Origin: Arthrobacter sp. AL12
GTDB lineage: Bacteria > Actinomycetota > Actinomycetes > Actinomycetales > Micrococcaceae
Assembly: GCF_029960645.1 (NCBI RefSeq)
Contig: NZ_JASBQY010000015.1
Coordinates: 40,602-104,601 of the forward strand
Reading direction: 5' to 3'
Length of the DNA stretch: 64,000 bases
Shown here: positions 16,645 through 25,596 of the stretch, piece after piece
How positions within the stretch are numbered: position 1 is the stretch's first letter
Layout: each line of letters starts with the position of its first letter
Position numbers and translations under genes: made by a program
The notes under the pieces: generated by a model
Database searches by the model: none
Seen by the model: the letters and a program-made list of their open reading frames with translations, nothing else
What the model was told of the DNA's origin: nothing

Positions 16645-19329
16645 ATGGTGGATCAGCCCGTGGACGGCGTATATCCGGAATATTGGGAAGCCGATGTTGT
16701 GCTGCGCGACGGCGGGACGGCCCATCTGCGCCCGATCCACCCGTCCGACGCGGACGCGGTGCAGGCCTTCCATGTGGGGCAGTCGCAGAAGTCCATCTAC
16801 ATGCGGTTCTTCGCGTTCAAGTCCAAGCTCTCCGCCAAGGAGCTCAAACGGTTCACCGAGGTGGACTACAAGGACCGCGTGGCCCTCGTGATCACCATCG
16901 GCGGGGAAATCATGGGCATCGGCCGCTACGACCGGCTCGATGACCCCGAGGAAGCCGAAGTAGCGTTCAACATCTCCGACGCGCACCAGGGCCGCGGCAT
17001 CGGGTCCATCCTGCTCGAACACCTCGCCGCCGCCGCCCGCGAAAACGGGATCCGGAAATTCAGCGCCGAGGTGCTCCCGGAAAACCGCAAGATGCTCATG
17101 GTGTTCTCCGACGCCGGCTACGACGTCAAACGCCACTTCGACGACGGTGTGGTCAGCCTCGAATTCAACATCGACCCCACGGACAAGTCCCGCGCCGTGA
17201 TGGAATCCCGGGAACACCGCGCCGAGGCCCGCAGCATCCAGGAACTGCTCGCCCCGTCCTCCGTCGCCGTCATCGGGGCCAGCCGCAAATGGGGCACCGT
17301 GGGCTACCAGCTGCTGGAGCACATCATCGAAGGCGGCTTCACCGGCCCCGTCTACGCGATCAACCCGGAGGCCTTCGAGCTCGCCGGCATGCTCTCCTTC
17401 GCCCGGCTCTCCGAGGTGCCCGGGCCGGTCAAACTCGCCATCATCGCCGTCCCGTACGCCGAGGTCCCCAAGGTCGTGGAAGAGTGCGGCGCCGCCGGGG
17501 TCAAGGGCATTGTCGTGGCCACCGCCGGGTACGCGGACGACGGCGAACGCGGCCTCGCCCGGCAGCGCGAACTCGTCCGGCAGGCCCGCGCCAACGGCAT
17601 GCGCGTGATCGGCCCGGCCTCGCTCGGCATCATGAATACCAACCCCGACGTGTCCCTCAACGCCTCGATGGCGCCCTCGCTGGGCCTCCGCGGCGGCCTG
17701 GGCCTGTTCAGCCAGTCGGCAGCGATCGGCGTCTCGCTCTATGCGGCCTCCAGCCGGCGCCGCGTCGGGATCTCCACCTTCCTCTCGGCCGGCAACCGTG
17801 CCGACGTCTCCGGCAACGACATGATGCAGTACTGGGAGGACGACGCCGACACGACCGCCGTCGGGCTCTACCTCGAATCGATCGGCAACCCGCGCAAGTT
17901 CTCCCGCCTGGCCCGGCGCCTGGCCCGGACCAAACCGGTCATCGTGGCGAAATCCGACGCAATGGGGCTGCCCCCCGGACACGCCGTCCGCACCACGCAG
18001 GCCCCGCCGGAGGCCCTCGACGCGATGATGCGCCAGGCCGGCGTGATCCGGGTCGAGACCATCGAGCAGCTCATGGACGTCGCCCAGATCGTCTCCAGCC
18101 AGCCCCTGCCGAAGGGTCCGGCGATCGCCGTGTTCAGCAACTCCCGGGCCCTGGGCAAGGTCGTCGCCGACAGCGCGGCCGTGCAGGGGCTCGGTGTGGT
18201 GCGGATTGTCACCGACGTCGACCTGGACGCCGGGATGTCCGTGGCGCTGCCCGCTCTCCGGCACAGCCTGCAGGAAGTCCTCACCGCCGACACCGTCCAC
18301 GCCGTGGTGGTCGCGCTGCTGCCGGCGCACGGGCTCACCGTGGAAAAGATCGCTGGCGTGCTCGCCGAATGTTCGGTCGCGGCCGGCAAACCCGTGGTGG
18401 CGGCGTTCAGCGGTCTGCTGGACCCGTCCATCTACGTCGAGGGGATGGTGGGCGCCGACGCCGGGGAGCCGGTTGTTCCCTGCTACTCCAACCCCGGCGC
18501 GGCCGTGGCCGCGCTCGGAGCCGTGGTCCGCTACGCCCAGTGGCTGGACCGGGACCAGGGCCTCTTTGTGGAACCCGAAGGCTGCGACCCGGAGGGCACC
18601 CACGACGAGCTGGAGCGCCTGCTGGATACTGTCGGCGGCGAACAGCTGGTCCGGCTGGACGCAGAAACGGCCGCGGGCCTGCTGGCGCGTTACGGTGTCC
18701 GGGTGGTCCCGTCGGTCGGCTTTGACACCGCCGATGAGGCCGTCGCCGCAGCGGACCGGCTGGGCTGGCCGGTGGCGCTGAAGACCACCGACCCCGCCCT
18801 GCGGCACCGGCTGGACCTCGGCGGCGTGCGCCTGGACATCCAGGATGCGGTGTCGCTGCGGCGGAATGTGCTGGAAATGCGTAAGTCGCTGGAGCGCTAC
18901 GGCTCCCCGTCGTTGGAAGTGCAGACCATGGCCCCGGTCGGGCAGGCCTGCACCTTCCGCGCCATCGAGGACCCGCTGCTCGGCCCGGTGGTGTCCTTCG
19001 GCCTGGCCGGTGACGCCGTCAACCTGCTGGACGACTGGGCCCACCGGGTGCCGCCGCTGTCCGGCTCGGATCTGCACGACTTCATCCGGGCACCCCGCGC
19101 CTCGCGGAAGCTTTTCGGCTACCAGGGATTGCCGGCCGTGGACGCCCGGGCACTGGAGGACCTTGCCGCCCGGCTGACCAGGCTCAAGGACAACCATCCG
19201 GAGATCGCCCTCGTTGACTTCAACCCCGTGCTCGCCGGGCCGGAGGGGGCCTCAATCCTCGCGGCCGACGTCCGGATCGCGAACGCCGCCCAGCGCACCG
19301 ACAGTGCCCGCCGGGCCATGCGCAGCTGA
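16645..19329 (+). CDS. Bifunctional GNAT acetyltransferase / NDP-forming acyl-CoA synthetase-like protein
   Basis: 894 aa. A GNAT domain fills residues 1-190 (acetyl-CoA loop DAHQGRGIGSILL). A CoA-binding Rossmann domain follows (SVAVIGASRKWGTVG near 210), then a succinyl-CoA-synthetase-like domain with a candidate phospho-His in GHAVRTTQAPPEALDA, and an ATP-grasp domain from about 670. This is the architecture of protein lysine acyltransferases such as Pat/PatZ, here with the GNAT part at the N-terminus. It may acetylate acyl-CoA synthetases or other proteins. TAGGCT is 6 nt before the ATG and no ribosome site is seen, suggesting a leaderless message. It is divergent from parC over 67 bp. 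Confidence 0.9.
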   Translation: MVDQPVDGVYPEYWEADVVLRDGGTAHLRPIHPSDADAVQAFHVGQSQKSIYMRFFAFKSKLSAKELKRFTEVDYKDRVALVITIGGEIMGIGRYDRLDDPEEAEVAFNISDAHQGRGIGSILLEHLAAAARENGIRKFSAEVLPENRKMLMVFSDAGYDVKRHFDDGVVSLEFNIDPTDKSRAVMESREHRAEARSIQELLAPSSVAVIGASRKWGTVGYQLLEHIIEGGFTGPVYAINPEAFELAGMLSFARLSEVPGPVKLAIIAVPYAEVPKVVEECGAAGVKGIVVATAGYADDGERGLARQRELVRQARANGMRVIGPASLGIMNTNPDVSLNASMAPSLGLRGGLGLFSQSAAIGVSLYAASSRRRVGISTFLSAGNRADVSGNDMMQYWEDDADTTAVGLYLESIGNPRKFSRLARRLARTKPVIVAKSDAMGLPPGHAVRTTQAPPEALDAMMRQAGVIRVETIEQLMDVAQIVSSQPLPKGPAIAVFSNSRALGKVVADSAAVQGLGVVRIVTDVDLDAGMSVALPALRHSLQEVLTADTVHAVVVALLPAHGLTVEKIAGVLAECSVAAGKPVVAAFSGLLDPSIYVEGMVGADAGEPVVPCYSNPGAAVAALGAVVRYAQWLDRDQGLFVEPEGCDPEGTHDELERLLDTVGGEQLVRLDAETAAGLLARYGVRVVPSVGFDTADEAVAAADRLGWPVALKTTDPALRHRLDLGGVRLDIQDAVSLRRNVLEMRKSLERYGSPSLEVQTMAPVGQACTFRAIEDPLLGPVVSFGLAGDAVNLLDDWAHRVPPLSGSDLHDFIRAPRASRKLFGYQGLPAVDARALEDLAARLTRLKDNHPEIALVDFNPVLAGPEGASILAADVRIANAAQRTDSARRAMRS

Positions 19330-19473
19330 CGCCCCGGGGGAGCGGCGGGAGAAGTTGCGGACCGGCTGCGGGGGCCGGGCTGAGGCCAAGCGCCGGGGAC
19401 CGGCTGCGGCCCGGCTCCGGGGGCCGGCGGGGCGCGTCCCGGCGGCAATGGTTAGCATGTCCCCGGCCGATCT

Positions 19474-20235
19474 GTGAAAATGGAGACCATGAGCTTTCAG
19501 TCTCCGACACCCAAGCCCCAGGCGACCGTCTCCGGACGCCCGGGCGGCGCGAACCACCACGGCCTGCATGACCACAGCGCGCAGGGTCAAAGCCTGGAAG
19601 GCGCGCTCCAGCAGGCCGGCTTCTACCCCCTGCTGGTGGCCGACGTCGTCGCCGACGCCCTCGACGGGCGCGACTGCGTGGCCCACCTGGTGCACCTGGA
19701 GACACACTTCGACCGCGCAGAGGTCCGCCGCCACATCACCGTGCTGGTCCTGACCGAGGACATGCTGGTCATCACCCACGTGGACGACCAGCAGCTGGAC
19801 GAGGCGGGGGAACAGACCGTCGCGCAGGTCTCCACGGAATCCGTGCCCGTGGCAGAGATCCGCTCCGTGGTGCTCAGCTACGTATACGCACAGCCCCAGG
19901 ACTACAAGTCCTCGGACCCGGTCCGCGAACTGACCCTGTCCATCGCCTGGTCCGGCGGCCAGCGCCTCGACATGGGCCCGGCCAGCTGCGGCGACCCGCA
20001 GTGCGAGGCCGACCATGGCTACAGCGGCACCATCGCGCAGGAGGATATCGTGATCCGGATCAGCTCCGAAGCCGACGGCCTGCAGGCCGTCCAGGACGCC
20101 AAGCTGTTCGCCCGTGCCCTCCGTGCCGTCAACACCGGATCCACCGCGCCCGTGCCGCACACCGGCCCCGGGCTGCCGCCGCGCCCGCGGATGGGCGTTT
20201 TCGGAAGCCGCGCCAGCCGCGGTCACCAGCGCTGA
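19474..20235 (+). CDS. DUF5998 family protein
   Basis: 253 aa, soluble, with no signal peptide. A His/Gln/Gly-rich N-terminus precedes the conserved part (QAGFYPLLVADVVADALDGRDCVAHLVHLETHFDRAEVRRHITVLVLT at about residues 48-95, rising into a beta-rich region). A Cys/His cluster, SCGDPQCEADHGYSG, is near 170-185. Function unknown. The first in-frame start is GTG 19474; ATG 19489 (MSFQSPTPKP) is an alternative with GGAG just before it. It is followed one base later by the phosphatase-family gene, so the two are cotranscribed. The pair sits at this place in other actinobacteria. Confidence 0.8.
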   Translation: MKMETMSFQSPTPKPQATVSGRPGGANHHGLHDHSAQGQSLEGALQQAGFYPLLVADVVADALDGRDCVAHLVHLETHFDRAEVRRHITVLVLTEDMLVITHVDDQQLDEAGEQTVAQVSTESVPVAEIRSVVLSYVYAQPQDYKSSDPVRELTLSIAWSGGQRLDMGPASCGDPQCEADHGYSGTIAQEDIVIRISSEADGLQAVQDAKLFARALRAVNTGSTAPVPHTGPGLPPRPRMGVFGSRASRGHQR

Positions 20236-20236
20236 G

Positions 20237-21463
20237 ATGACCCCGGTCCGCATGCCCGAACCGCTGTCCACCGCCCGGACCCACCCGCAGAGCCTGCCCG
20301 CCGCCCCGGCCTTCGGCGAACGCTCCATCGCCGAGGTGCTCACGAGCGCCGCGGCGAGTGTGGGCGTTTCCGGCTTCGACAACCGCCTGAACCTGCCCGC
20401 GGCCAAACGCATCTGCGTCGTGCTGGCCGACGGGCTGGGCCGGAACCTGCTCAAGCAGAAGTCGGCGCACACGCCGTTCCTGCGCGCTGTGATGCAGTCC
20501 GGCCAGGGCCAGGTGCCGGTCTCCCTGGATTCGGCGTTCCCGTCCACCACGGCAGCGTCCCTGGCCAGCTTCGGCACCGGGCTCGCGGCCGGGCAACACG
20601 GCATGGTGGGCTACGACGTGCTGGACCCGGACCAGGACCGGGTGGTCAACATGCTGGGCGGCTGGGACGCCGGCGTTGATCCGGAGCGCTGGCAGCCATT
20701 CCCCACCGTCTTCCAGCGGGCCGCCGAGCACGTGGAAGTCACCACCGTCAGCCTCCCGCAATTCAGCGACTCGGCCATGACCCGGGCCGCGCTCCGGGGC
20801 GGCAGCTATGTCACGGCCACGACCTCGCATGCCCGGACCGCGGCTGCCGCCGAGACGATGGCGGGGTCCGGACGGTCGCTGATGTACTTCTACGTCAACG
20901 AACTGGACAAGGCCGGGCACCGCCACGGCTGCCAGTCTCCCCAGTGGGAACACCAGCTTGAGGAACTCGACGCGACGGTGAAACGGCTCAGCGCGACACT
21001 GCCGGCGGGCACCACGATCCTGCTCACGGCGGACCACGGCATGCTGGACGTGCCGGAATCCCAGCGGATCGACTACGCTGCCGATCCCGCCCTCGTGGCC
21101 GGAGTCCGCCATACCGCGGGCGAGCCGCGAATGGTCCACCTGTATCTGGAGGAGTCGGACGGCGATTCCGGCCGGGCCCGTGTGCTGGAGGCCTGGCGGG
21201 CGCGTTTCGGCGACCGGATCTGGGCTTTCACCCGGGAGGACGCCATCGCCGCGGGGCTTTTCGGTGCCGTCCGGGCCGAGGTTGGCCCGCGCATCGGCGA
21301 CGTGATGATCGCGGCCAGGGATGCCCTGGCCTTCTACGACACCCGCCGGGTCCGGCCCACAGCTCTTGAGGTCGTGGGCCAGCACGGTTCGCTGACGAAA
21401 GCCGAACGCGAAGTCCCGCTGGTGTGTTTCCAGGCCGACGGAAAAAGGGCCCCCCGCGCCTGA
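20237..21463 (+). CDS. Alkaline phosphatase superfamily (nucleotide pyrophosphatase/phosphodiesterase-like) protein
   Basis: 408 aa from the ATG at 20237, one base after the DUF5998 stop. The metal and nucleophile motifs of the superfamily are present: ICVVLADGLGRNLL (Asp65), AFPSTTAASLASFGTGL (Thr104 or Thr105 as nucleophile), ELDKAGHRHG and LLTADHGMLDVP (Asp and His ligands). It should hydrolyse phosphodiester or pyrophosphate bonds. No signal peptide is seen, so it is probably cytoplasmic; the substrate is unknown. It converges with sepH with 54 bp between the stops. Confidence 0.85.
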   Translation: MTPVRMPEPLSTARTHPQSLPAAPAFGERSIAEVLTSAAASVGVSGFDNRLNLPAAKRICVVLADGLGRNLLKQKSAHTPFLRAVMQSGQGQVPVSLDSAFPSTTAASLASFGTGLAAGQHGMVGYDVLDPDQDRVVNMLGGWDAGVDPERWQPFPTVFQRAAEHVEVTTVSLPQFSDSAMTRAALRGGSYVTATTSHARTAAAAETMAGSGRSLMYFYVNELDKAGHRHGCQSPQWEHQLEELDATVKRLSATLPAGTTILLTADHGMLDVPESQRIDYAADPALVAGVRHTAGEPRMVHLYLEESDGDSGRARVLEAWRARFGDRIWAFTREDAIAAGLFGAVRAEVGPRIGDVMIAARDALAFYDTRRVRPTALEVVGQHGSLTKAEREVPLVCFQADGKRAPRA

Positions 21464-21517
21464 CTTCGCGTGAAGGGCCCCAAAAGCGCGTCGCCGCGCT
21501 TCCAATCCTGGTGGCTG

Positions 21518-22882
21518 CTAGTCCCCGCGGGCACCGAAGACGATGTCATCCCAGCTGGGAATGCTGGAACGCTTCGGCTTCGCGGGCTGGCGTTCGGGTT
21601 GCTCCGCGTCGCGTTCCTCCCGGGCAGCGGCGGGAGTCTCACGCTGCTGGCGCCGGGGGGTTCCGCCGCCGAGCAGTTCGTCCAGCCCCGGGCTGGAGGG
21701 TGAGCCCTGCCGGCCGGCGGGCCGCAGCTGCGAGGCCACGATGGTGATTTCGCGGGTGTCGGTGCTGACGCCGTCATGCAGTTTCAGGGCGTCAGCCGGT
21801 GCGTCCTGCTGGCGGGGGGCAAGGCTGAGCCGTGACATGATCGAAGGCCTGCCGTCGCGGCGGCGGTCCCAGGGGCCGGCGCCGGGCCGGGTCTCCGTGG
21901 CCGCTGCGTCCGGTTTCTCCGGCCCGCCCGTTGACTTCCCGGTCGAGGACCCCGCAGGTTCCGGCTCGGCGGGCTGCTCGGGCAGGATTTCGGAAGGCCT
22001 CGGGTGGGCGGCGGGAACACCGTTGGTCAGCAGCGTGGCGAGGGCGTCGTCAGCGTCCTCGTCCACACCGAGACGCTGCCCGCGGCGGGAGCGCAGCATG
22101 TCGAGCAGCCCGTCGGATTCCTGTTCCTGCTGCAGCTGGAGCTGCTGGACCACCTGGAGCTGGGCGGTCGCCGTGCGGGCGGCCGCGTCGGCGTCGGTTT
22201 CAAAATCAAAGGGCCGGTCCGAGACGGCGGTGAGCCGGCGCGCCGGGACAGGGCCATCGAGGGGCTCGAGCTCGCTGAGCTGCTGGGCCCAGCGGTTGGC
22301 GTTCTGCAGGGATTTGCGGGCCGGGCTGAAGGTCCACATGGCCGGCGGTTCCTCGCCGATACCGGCCGGGCCGCCGGGCTTCGCCTCGAAGCGGGCCACC
22401 ACGTTCCAGCTCCCGTCCGGGCGCCGCCAGGAGTCCCACTCCACGGTGCCGGCATCAATGCCGTGCGCGCTGAGCCGGTGGTCCACCATCTCGCCGAGGG
22501 AGGCCGGCTGGTCACCGAACACGGAGCGGTACACGTCATGGCCGGGGGCGGGGGCGGCGACCTCCACCTTGCGGGCCTGCCGGGCGACATGCTCGCGCTC
22601 GGCGAGTACCGGGCCCTCGTAGCGCTGGACCTTCGCAAGCGGAATTCCGGAGAGCTCCGCCACCTCGGCCGCCGTCGAGCCGCTGCGTATCCGCGCCTGG
22701 ATATCGCGCGGCGACATGGCAATGGGCGCGGCGACCCCACCGGAGGCGGCCTTGGCCGTCGTCCGGCTGGCTGCCACCCGAAGTGCTTCATCGATTGGCA
22801 GCTGGAACATCTCGCCGCCGGCGCCGCTCAACAGGAGATGCTCCCCGTCGTCGTGGACGCCTACAAGCCGTAGATCCTGCAT
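21518..22882 (-). CDS. sepH: Cell division protein SepH (DUF3071)
   Basis: 454 aa from the ATG at 22882, with GGAGG 6-7 nt upstream; the open frame extends 15 codons further but has no better start. The N-terminal DUF3071 domain (MQDLRLVGVHDDGEHLLLSG onward) contains a helix-turn-helix-like part (MSPRDIQARIRSGSTAAEVAELSGIPLAKVQRYEGPVLAERE, residues about 56-98). The C-terminal half is disordered, rich in Pro, Glu, Gln and Arg. SepH is an actinobacterial cytoplasmic protein that binds FtsZ and stimulates its assembly at the division site. Position upstream of DUF4193 and dut matches other actinobacteria. Confidence 0.92.
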   Translation of the reverse strand: MQDLRLVGVHDDGEHLLLSGAGGEMFQLPIDEALRVAASRTTAKAASGGVAAPIAMSPRDIQARIRSGSTAAEVAELSGIPLAKVQRYEGPVLAEREHVARQARKVEVAAPAPGHDVYRSVFGDQPASLGEMVDHRLSAHGIDAGTVEWDSWRRPDGSWNVVARFEAKPGGPAGIGEEPPAMWTFSPARKSLQNANRWAQQLSELEPLDGPVPARRLTAVSDRPFDFETDADAAARTATAQLQVVQQLQLQQEQESDGLLDMLRSRRGQRLGVDEDADDALATLLTNGVPAAHPRPSEILPEQPAEPEPAGSSTGKSTGGPEKPDAAATETRPGAGPWDRRRDGRPSIMSRLSLAPRQQDAPADALKLHDGVSTDTREITIVASQLRPAGRQGSPSSPGLDELLGGGTPRRQQRETPAAAREERDAEQPERQPAKPKRSSIPSWDDIVFGARGD

Positions 22883-23239
22883 ACAAATCCTCCACCCTGG
22901 CATTAATAACAATCGAAACTCTGCCACCGATGCGCGCGAAATCCGGTGAGGACGGAGGGCGCGCCGTCAATTTTCCGCGAAGTTCCGCCACTTTTTGGCC
23001 CCTCGTCGGCCCGGACGCCCTCCGGGTCCCGGATGCGGCAGCCCGGGGGCCCTGCCCGGGACCGGAGGACTCTGGCTTTCACCGGGCGCTTAAGCAAAAA
23101 TGACGCGACATCGGGCACAAAAACCGCGTGTCCGGCGTTTACATCGGAGAACCGCTCCGGGGGCCCAGGGCTACCGCCCTTGAGGATCCTCCGGGCCCGG
23201 CGAACCAACCGAACAACTGCGGAGTGTGAACAACAAATA
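22883..23239. promoter_or_regulatory. 357-bp divergent intergenic region between sepH and the DUF4193 gene
   Basis: No gene is seen here. The sepH side holds the ribosome site GGAGG and a locally AT-rich patch (about 22898-22920, TTATTAAT on the minus strand) that could be its -10. The rest is GC-rich. Promoters for both divergent genes must lie here, but I cannot place them exactly. Confidence 0.4.
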
Positions 23240-23539
23240 ATGGCGACAGACTACGATGCGCCGCGCAAGACCGAGGAGGACCTCAGCGAGGACTCCCTCG
23301 AGGCGTTGAAAGCGCGGCGCACGGAAAAGCCGTCCGCAGTGGTCGATGAAGACGAATCGGACCTTGCCGAAGGCTACGAACTCCCCGGCGCGGACTTGTC
23401 CGGGGAGGAACTGCTGGTCCGGGTCCTGCCCGCCCAGGCCGACGAATTCACCTGTGCCTCCTGCTTCCTCGTCCGGCACCGTTCGCAGATTGCCCGCGAA
23501 AGGGACGGCCTCAAGTACTGCAAGGACTGCGAGGGCTAG
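23240..23539 (+). CDS. DUF4193 family small zinc-ribbon-like protein
   Basis: 99 aa. The start at MATDYDAPRK is taken because it matches the family N-terminus; the upstream reading frame is low-complexity. The N-terminal half is acidic. The C-terminus has two CxxC pairs (CASC and CKDC, the latter four residues from the end), which should bind one zinc. The family is actinobacterial, of unknown function, and commonly adjacent to sepH and dut. Its stop shares the 4-bp palindrome CTAG (23536-23539) with the stop of the convergent DUF3093 gene. Confidence 0.88.
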   Translation: MATDYDAPRKTEEDLSEDSLEALKARRTEKPSAVVDEDESDLAEGYELPGADLSGEELLVRVLPAQADEFTCASCFLVRHRSQIARERDGLKYCKDCEG

Positions 23540-24021
23540 GAGTTCAGCGCGGCGATCAGTTTGTCGGGGTGCCGGGTGGACGTGAGCCAGTAGGGCGTGC
23601 GGTCCGAGGGGTCGGTGATTTCAATCCGGACCACCGGATCGATCCAGCCGCGGATGCACAGGAACGCGAGGCCGTTGAGGCGGGTTCCGCGTTCCGCCGT
23701 CGCCTCGGGGCCCCGGAACGCTGACGCGGCGCCGACGAAGCGGCGTTCGATCGTGGCGCGGCCAACGCGCAAGGTGGACCCGGTGACCGTGATGGCGGGG
23801 GTCGAGAGGACCAGCAGCACGGTGAGGATCACGAACAGGACGATGGCTGCGGTGAGCCCGGTGGTCATGCTGATGGGGGCGAACACCAGGATCCCGGCGC
23901 CCGAGAGTCCCGCGGCCATCAGCCAGATCCAGAAGTTTGGCCAGAGCTTCTCGCTGTACTTTACGGTGGCGTCGCTGGGGGTGCTGTTATGGGCAGGCAC
24001 GGCTGCACTGGATTCGGGCAT
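23536..24021 (-). CDS. DUF3093 family membrane protein
   Basis: 161 aa from the ATG at 24021 (an in-frame ATG ten codons upstream is possible). Two adjacent hydrophobic helices lie at about residues 28-75 (NFWIWLMAAGLSGAGILVF, then a long aliphatic stretch). A soluble C-terminal domain with a beta-strand pattern (TVTGSTLRVGRATIERRFVG) ends in PYWLTSTRHPDKLIAALN. The family is restricted to actinobacteria and has no known function; the C-terminal domain is PH-like in appearance (inferred). It is divergent from dut over 118 bp and convergent with DUF4193. Confidence 0.85.
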   Translation of the reverse strand: MPESSAAVPAHNSTPSDATVKYSEKLWPNFWIWLMAAGLSGAGILVFAPISMTTGLTAAIVLFVILTVLLVLSTPAITVTGSTLRVGRATIERRFVGAASAFRGPEATAERGTRLNGLAFLCIRGWIDPVVRIEITDPSDRTPYWLTSTRHPDKLIAALNS

Positions 24022-24139
24022 AAGCCCAGCTTTCCACTTTTCCCGGGCCATTTCACCTTGGCGGCAGAAGCGGGAGCAGGTCCGGGCCCGCCGGCGGCGG
24101 CTGGCCCTATTTTCGCGGCGGGCGTTAGAGTGAGGGACT

Positions 24140-24694
24140 GTGACTGAAGAAACGACTGCACTGGACGCCGCCGAAGCGGCAGAGCCGGAAGAACATCCAG
24201 AAGAACAGCCAGCGGCAGTGTCCGTGCCCGAGTATGGAAGCCCCACCCTGACGGTTCAGCTGAAGATGCTCGACGACGGCCTGGAGCCGCCGTCGTATGC
24301 CCACCCGGGCGACGCCGGAGCGGACCTCCGCGCCCGTGAGGACGTGGTGCTGGAACCGGGGGAGCGCCGGCTGGTGCCCACCGGTGTGGCCATTGCCCTC
24401 CCTGACGGCTTCGTGGCCCTGATCCACCCGCGGTCCGGGCTTGCGACCAAGCACGGACTGACCGTCGTGAACGCCCCGGGCACCGTCGACGCCGGCTACC
24501 GCGGAGAAATTGCGGTGACGCTGCTGAATACCGACCGCGAGCACGCGATTGAACTCAAGCGCGGCGATAGAATTGCACAAATGGTTATTCAGCGCGTGGA
24601 GTACGCCAGGTTCCTGCCGGTCCAGGACCTCAGCGGCTCGGTTCGCGGCGGCGGAGGCTTCGGATCCACCGGCGGCTTCGGCGCGCCGGTCTGA
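24140..24694 (+). CDS. dut: Deoxyuridine 5'-triphosphate nucleotidohydrolase (dUTPase)
   Basis: 184 aa. All five motifs of trimeric dUTPases are in order: HPGDAGADLRA, PRSGLATKHG, GTVDAGYRGEI (catalytic Asp), RGDRIAQMVIQ and the P-loop-like RGGGGFGSTGGFG at the C-terminus. It hydrolyses dUTP to dUMP, keeping uracil out of DNA and feeding dTMP synthesis. An acidic N-terminal extension of about 30 residues precedes the core. It uses a GTG start with GAGGG 5 nt upstream. It is the first gene of the plus-strand run dut / DUF3710 / OB-fold / DUF3159. Confidence 0.97.
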   Translation: MTEETTALDAAEAAEPEEHPEEQPAAVSVPEYGSPTLTVQLKMLDDGLEPPSYAHPGDAGADLRAREDVVLEPGERRLVPTGVAIALPDGFVALIHPRSGLATKHGLTVVNAPGTVDAGYRGEIAVTLLNTDREHAIELKRGDRIAQMVIQRVEYARFLPVQDLSGSVRGGGGFGSTGGFGAPV

Positions 24695-24870
24695 CCGGAA
24701 GCCAGCCAGACCGCAGTATTGCAGTGACTTAAGAGCAGGACCCATTGGCAGAACGTACCAGCCGGCCGCTGTTTCTGCCTGAGTGCAGAACCAGGCAGCA
24801 TCAGAGAGCACGCGCCGCGCGGTCGCGGGGCGACGCGGCGGCACGGAATCACAACTAAGGAGACAACCCC

Positions 24871-25596
24871 ATGGTTTTTGGGCGTGGCAGGAAAGCCAAG
24901 CAGGAACAGCTGACAGACTCCGGGGAAACCCAGGAGGCCGTCATTGATGCTTCCGCCGACGACTCCGCCGGGACGTCCGCTGCCGTCCCGGGTGCCACGG
25001 GTCCTTTCGACGTGTCTGAGATCGAGGACCAGGACGGCTACGTCGACCTTGGGGCGCTCCTGATTGCTCCCGCCGAGGGCCTGCAGCTCCGGCTCGAGGT
25101 CGAGGAAGCCACCCAGCGGGTCGTCGCCGTCACGATGGATCTGGACGGCTCCAGCCTCCAGCTCCAGGCCTTCGCTGCGCCCCGCTCCGAGGGGCTGTGG
25201 GAGGAAATCCGGGAGCAGATCGGCCAGTCGGTGGGCAGCCAGGGCGGCCAGGTCGAGGAGGTCCAGGGTGGGTTCGGCACCGAGTTGCTCGCCAAGCTAC
25301 CCGCCAGCGGCGCTGACGGAAGCCACGGCTACCGCGTGGCCCGCTTCGTCGGCGTCGACGGTCCGCGCTGGTTCCTCCGCGGCGTCTTCGGCGGAGAAGC
25401 CGCGGTGGACCGCGACGCCGCCGCCGGCCTCGAGGGGCTGTTCCGGCAGATCGTCGTGGTGCGCGGTGAAAACCCCATGCCGCCGCGCGACCTGCTGCAG
25501 CTCCGCCTGCCCAAGGAAAATGCCGTGCCCGCACCGCAGTCCGCGCCGGACCTCGGGCAGCCGGAACGTGGACCGGAGACTACCCAGATTGGCTGA
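24871..25596 (+). CDS. DUF3710 family protein
   Basis: 241 aa, soluble. A basic start (MVFGRGRKAKQEQ) is followed by an acidic low-complexity linker to residue 45. The conserved domain then runs from GPFDVSEIEDQDGYVDLGALLI to the RGENPMPPRDLLQLRLP motif near 205-225. Function unknown; the family is conserved in actinobacteria next to dut. The ATG has AAGGAG upstream. Its stop overlaps the likely TTG start of the OB-fold gene by 8 bp, so the two are translationally coupled. Confidence 0.88.
   Translation: MVFGRGRKAKQEQLTDSGETQEAVIDASADDSAGTSAAVPGATGPFDVSEIEDQDGYVDLGALLIAPAEGLQLRLEVEEATQRVVAVTMDLDGSSLQLQAFAAPRSEGLWEEIREQIGQSVGSQGGQVEEVQGGFGTELLAKLPASGADGSHGYRVARFVGVDGPRWFLRGVFGGEAAVDRDAAAGLEGLFRQIVVVRGENPMPPRDLLQLRLPKENAVPAPQSAPDLGQPERGPETTQIG

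Noticed and set aside
16294..19197. 967-codon minus-strand frame opposite the GNAT/acyl-CoA synthetase gene
   Set aside because: Antisense shadow of a gene with clear domains; composition is typical of mirror frames in high-GC DNA, and it also runs into parC in the wrong frame.
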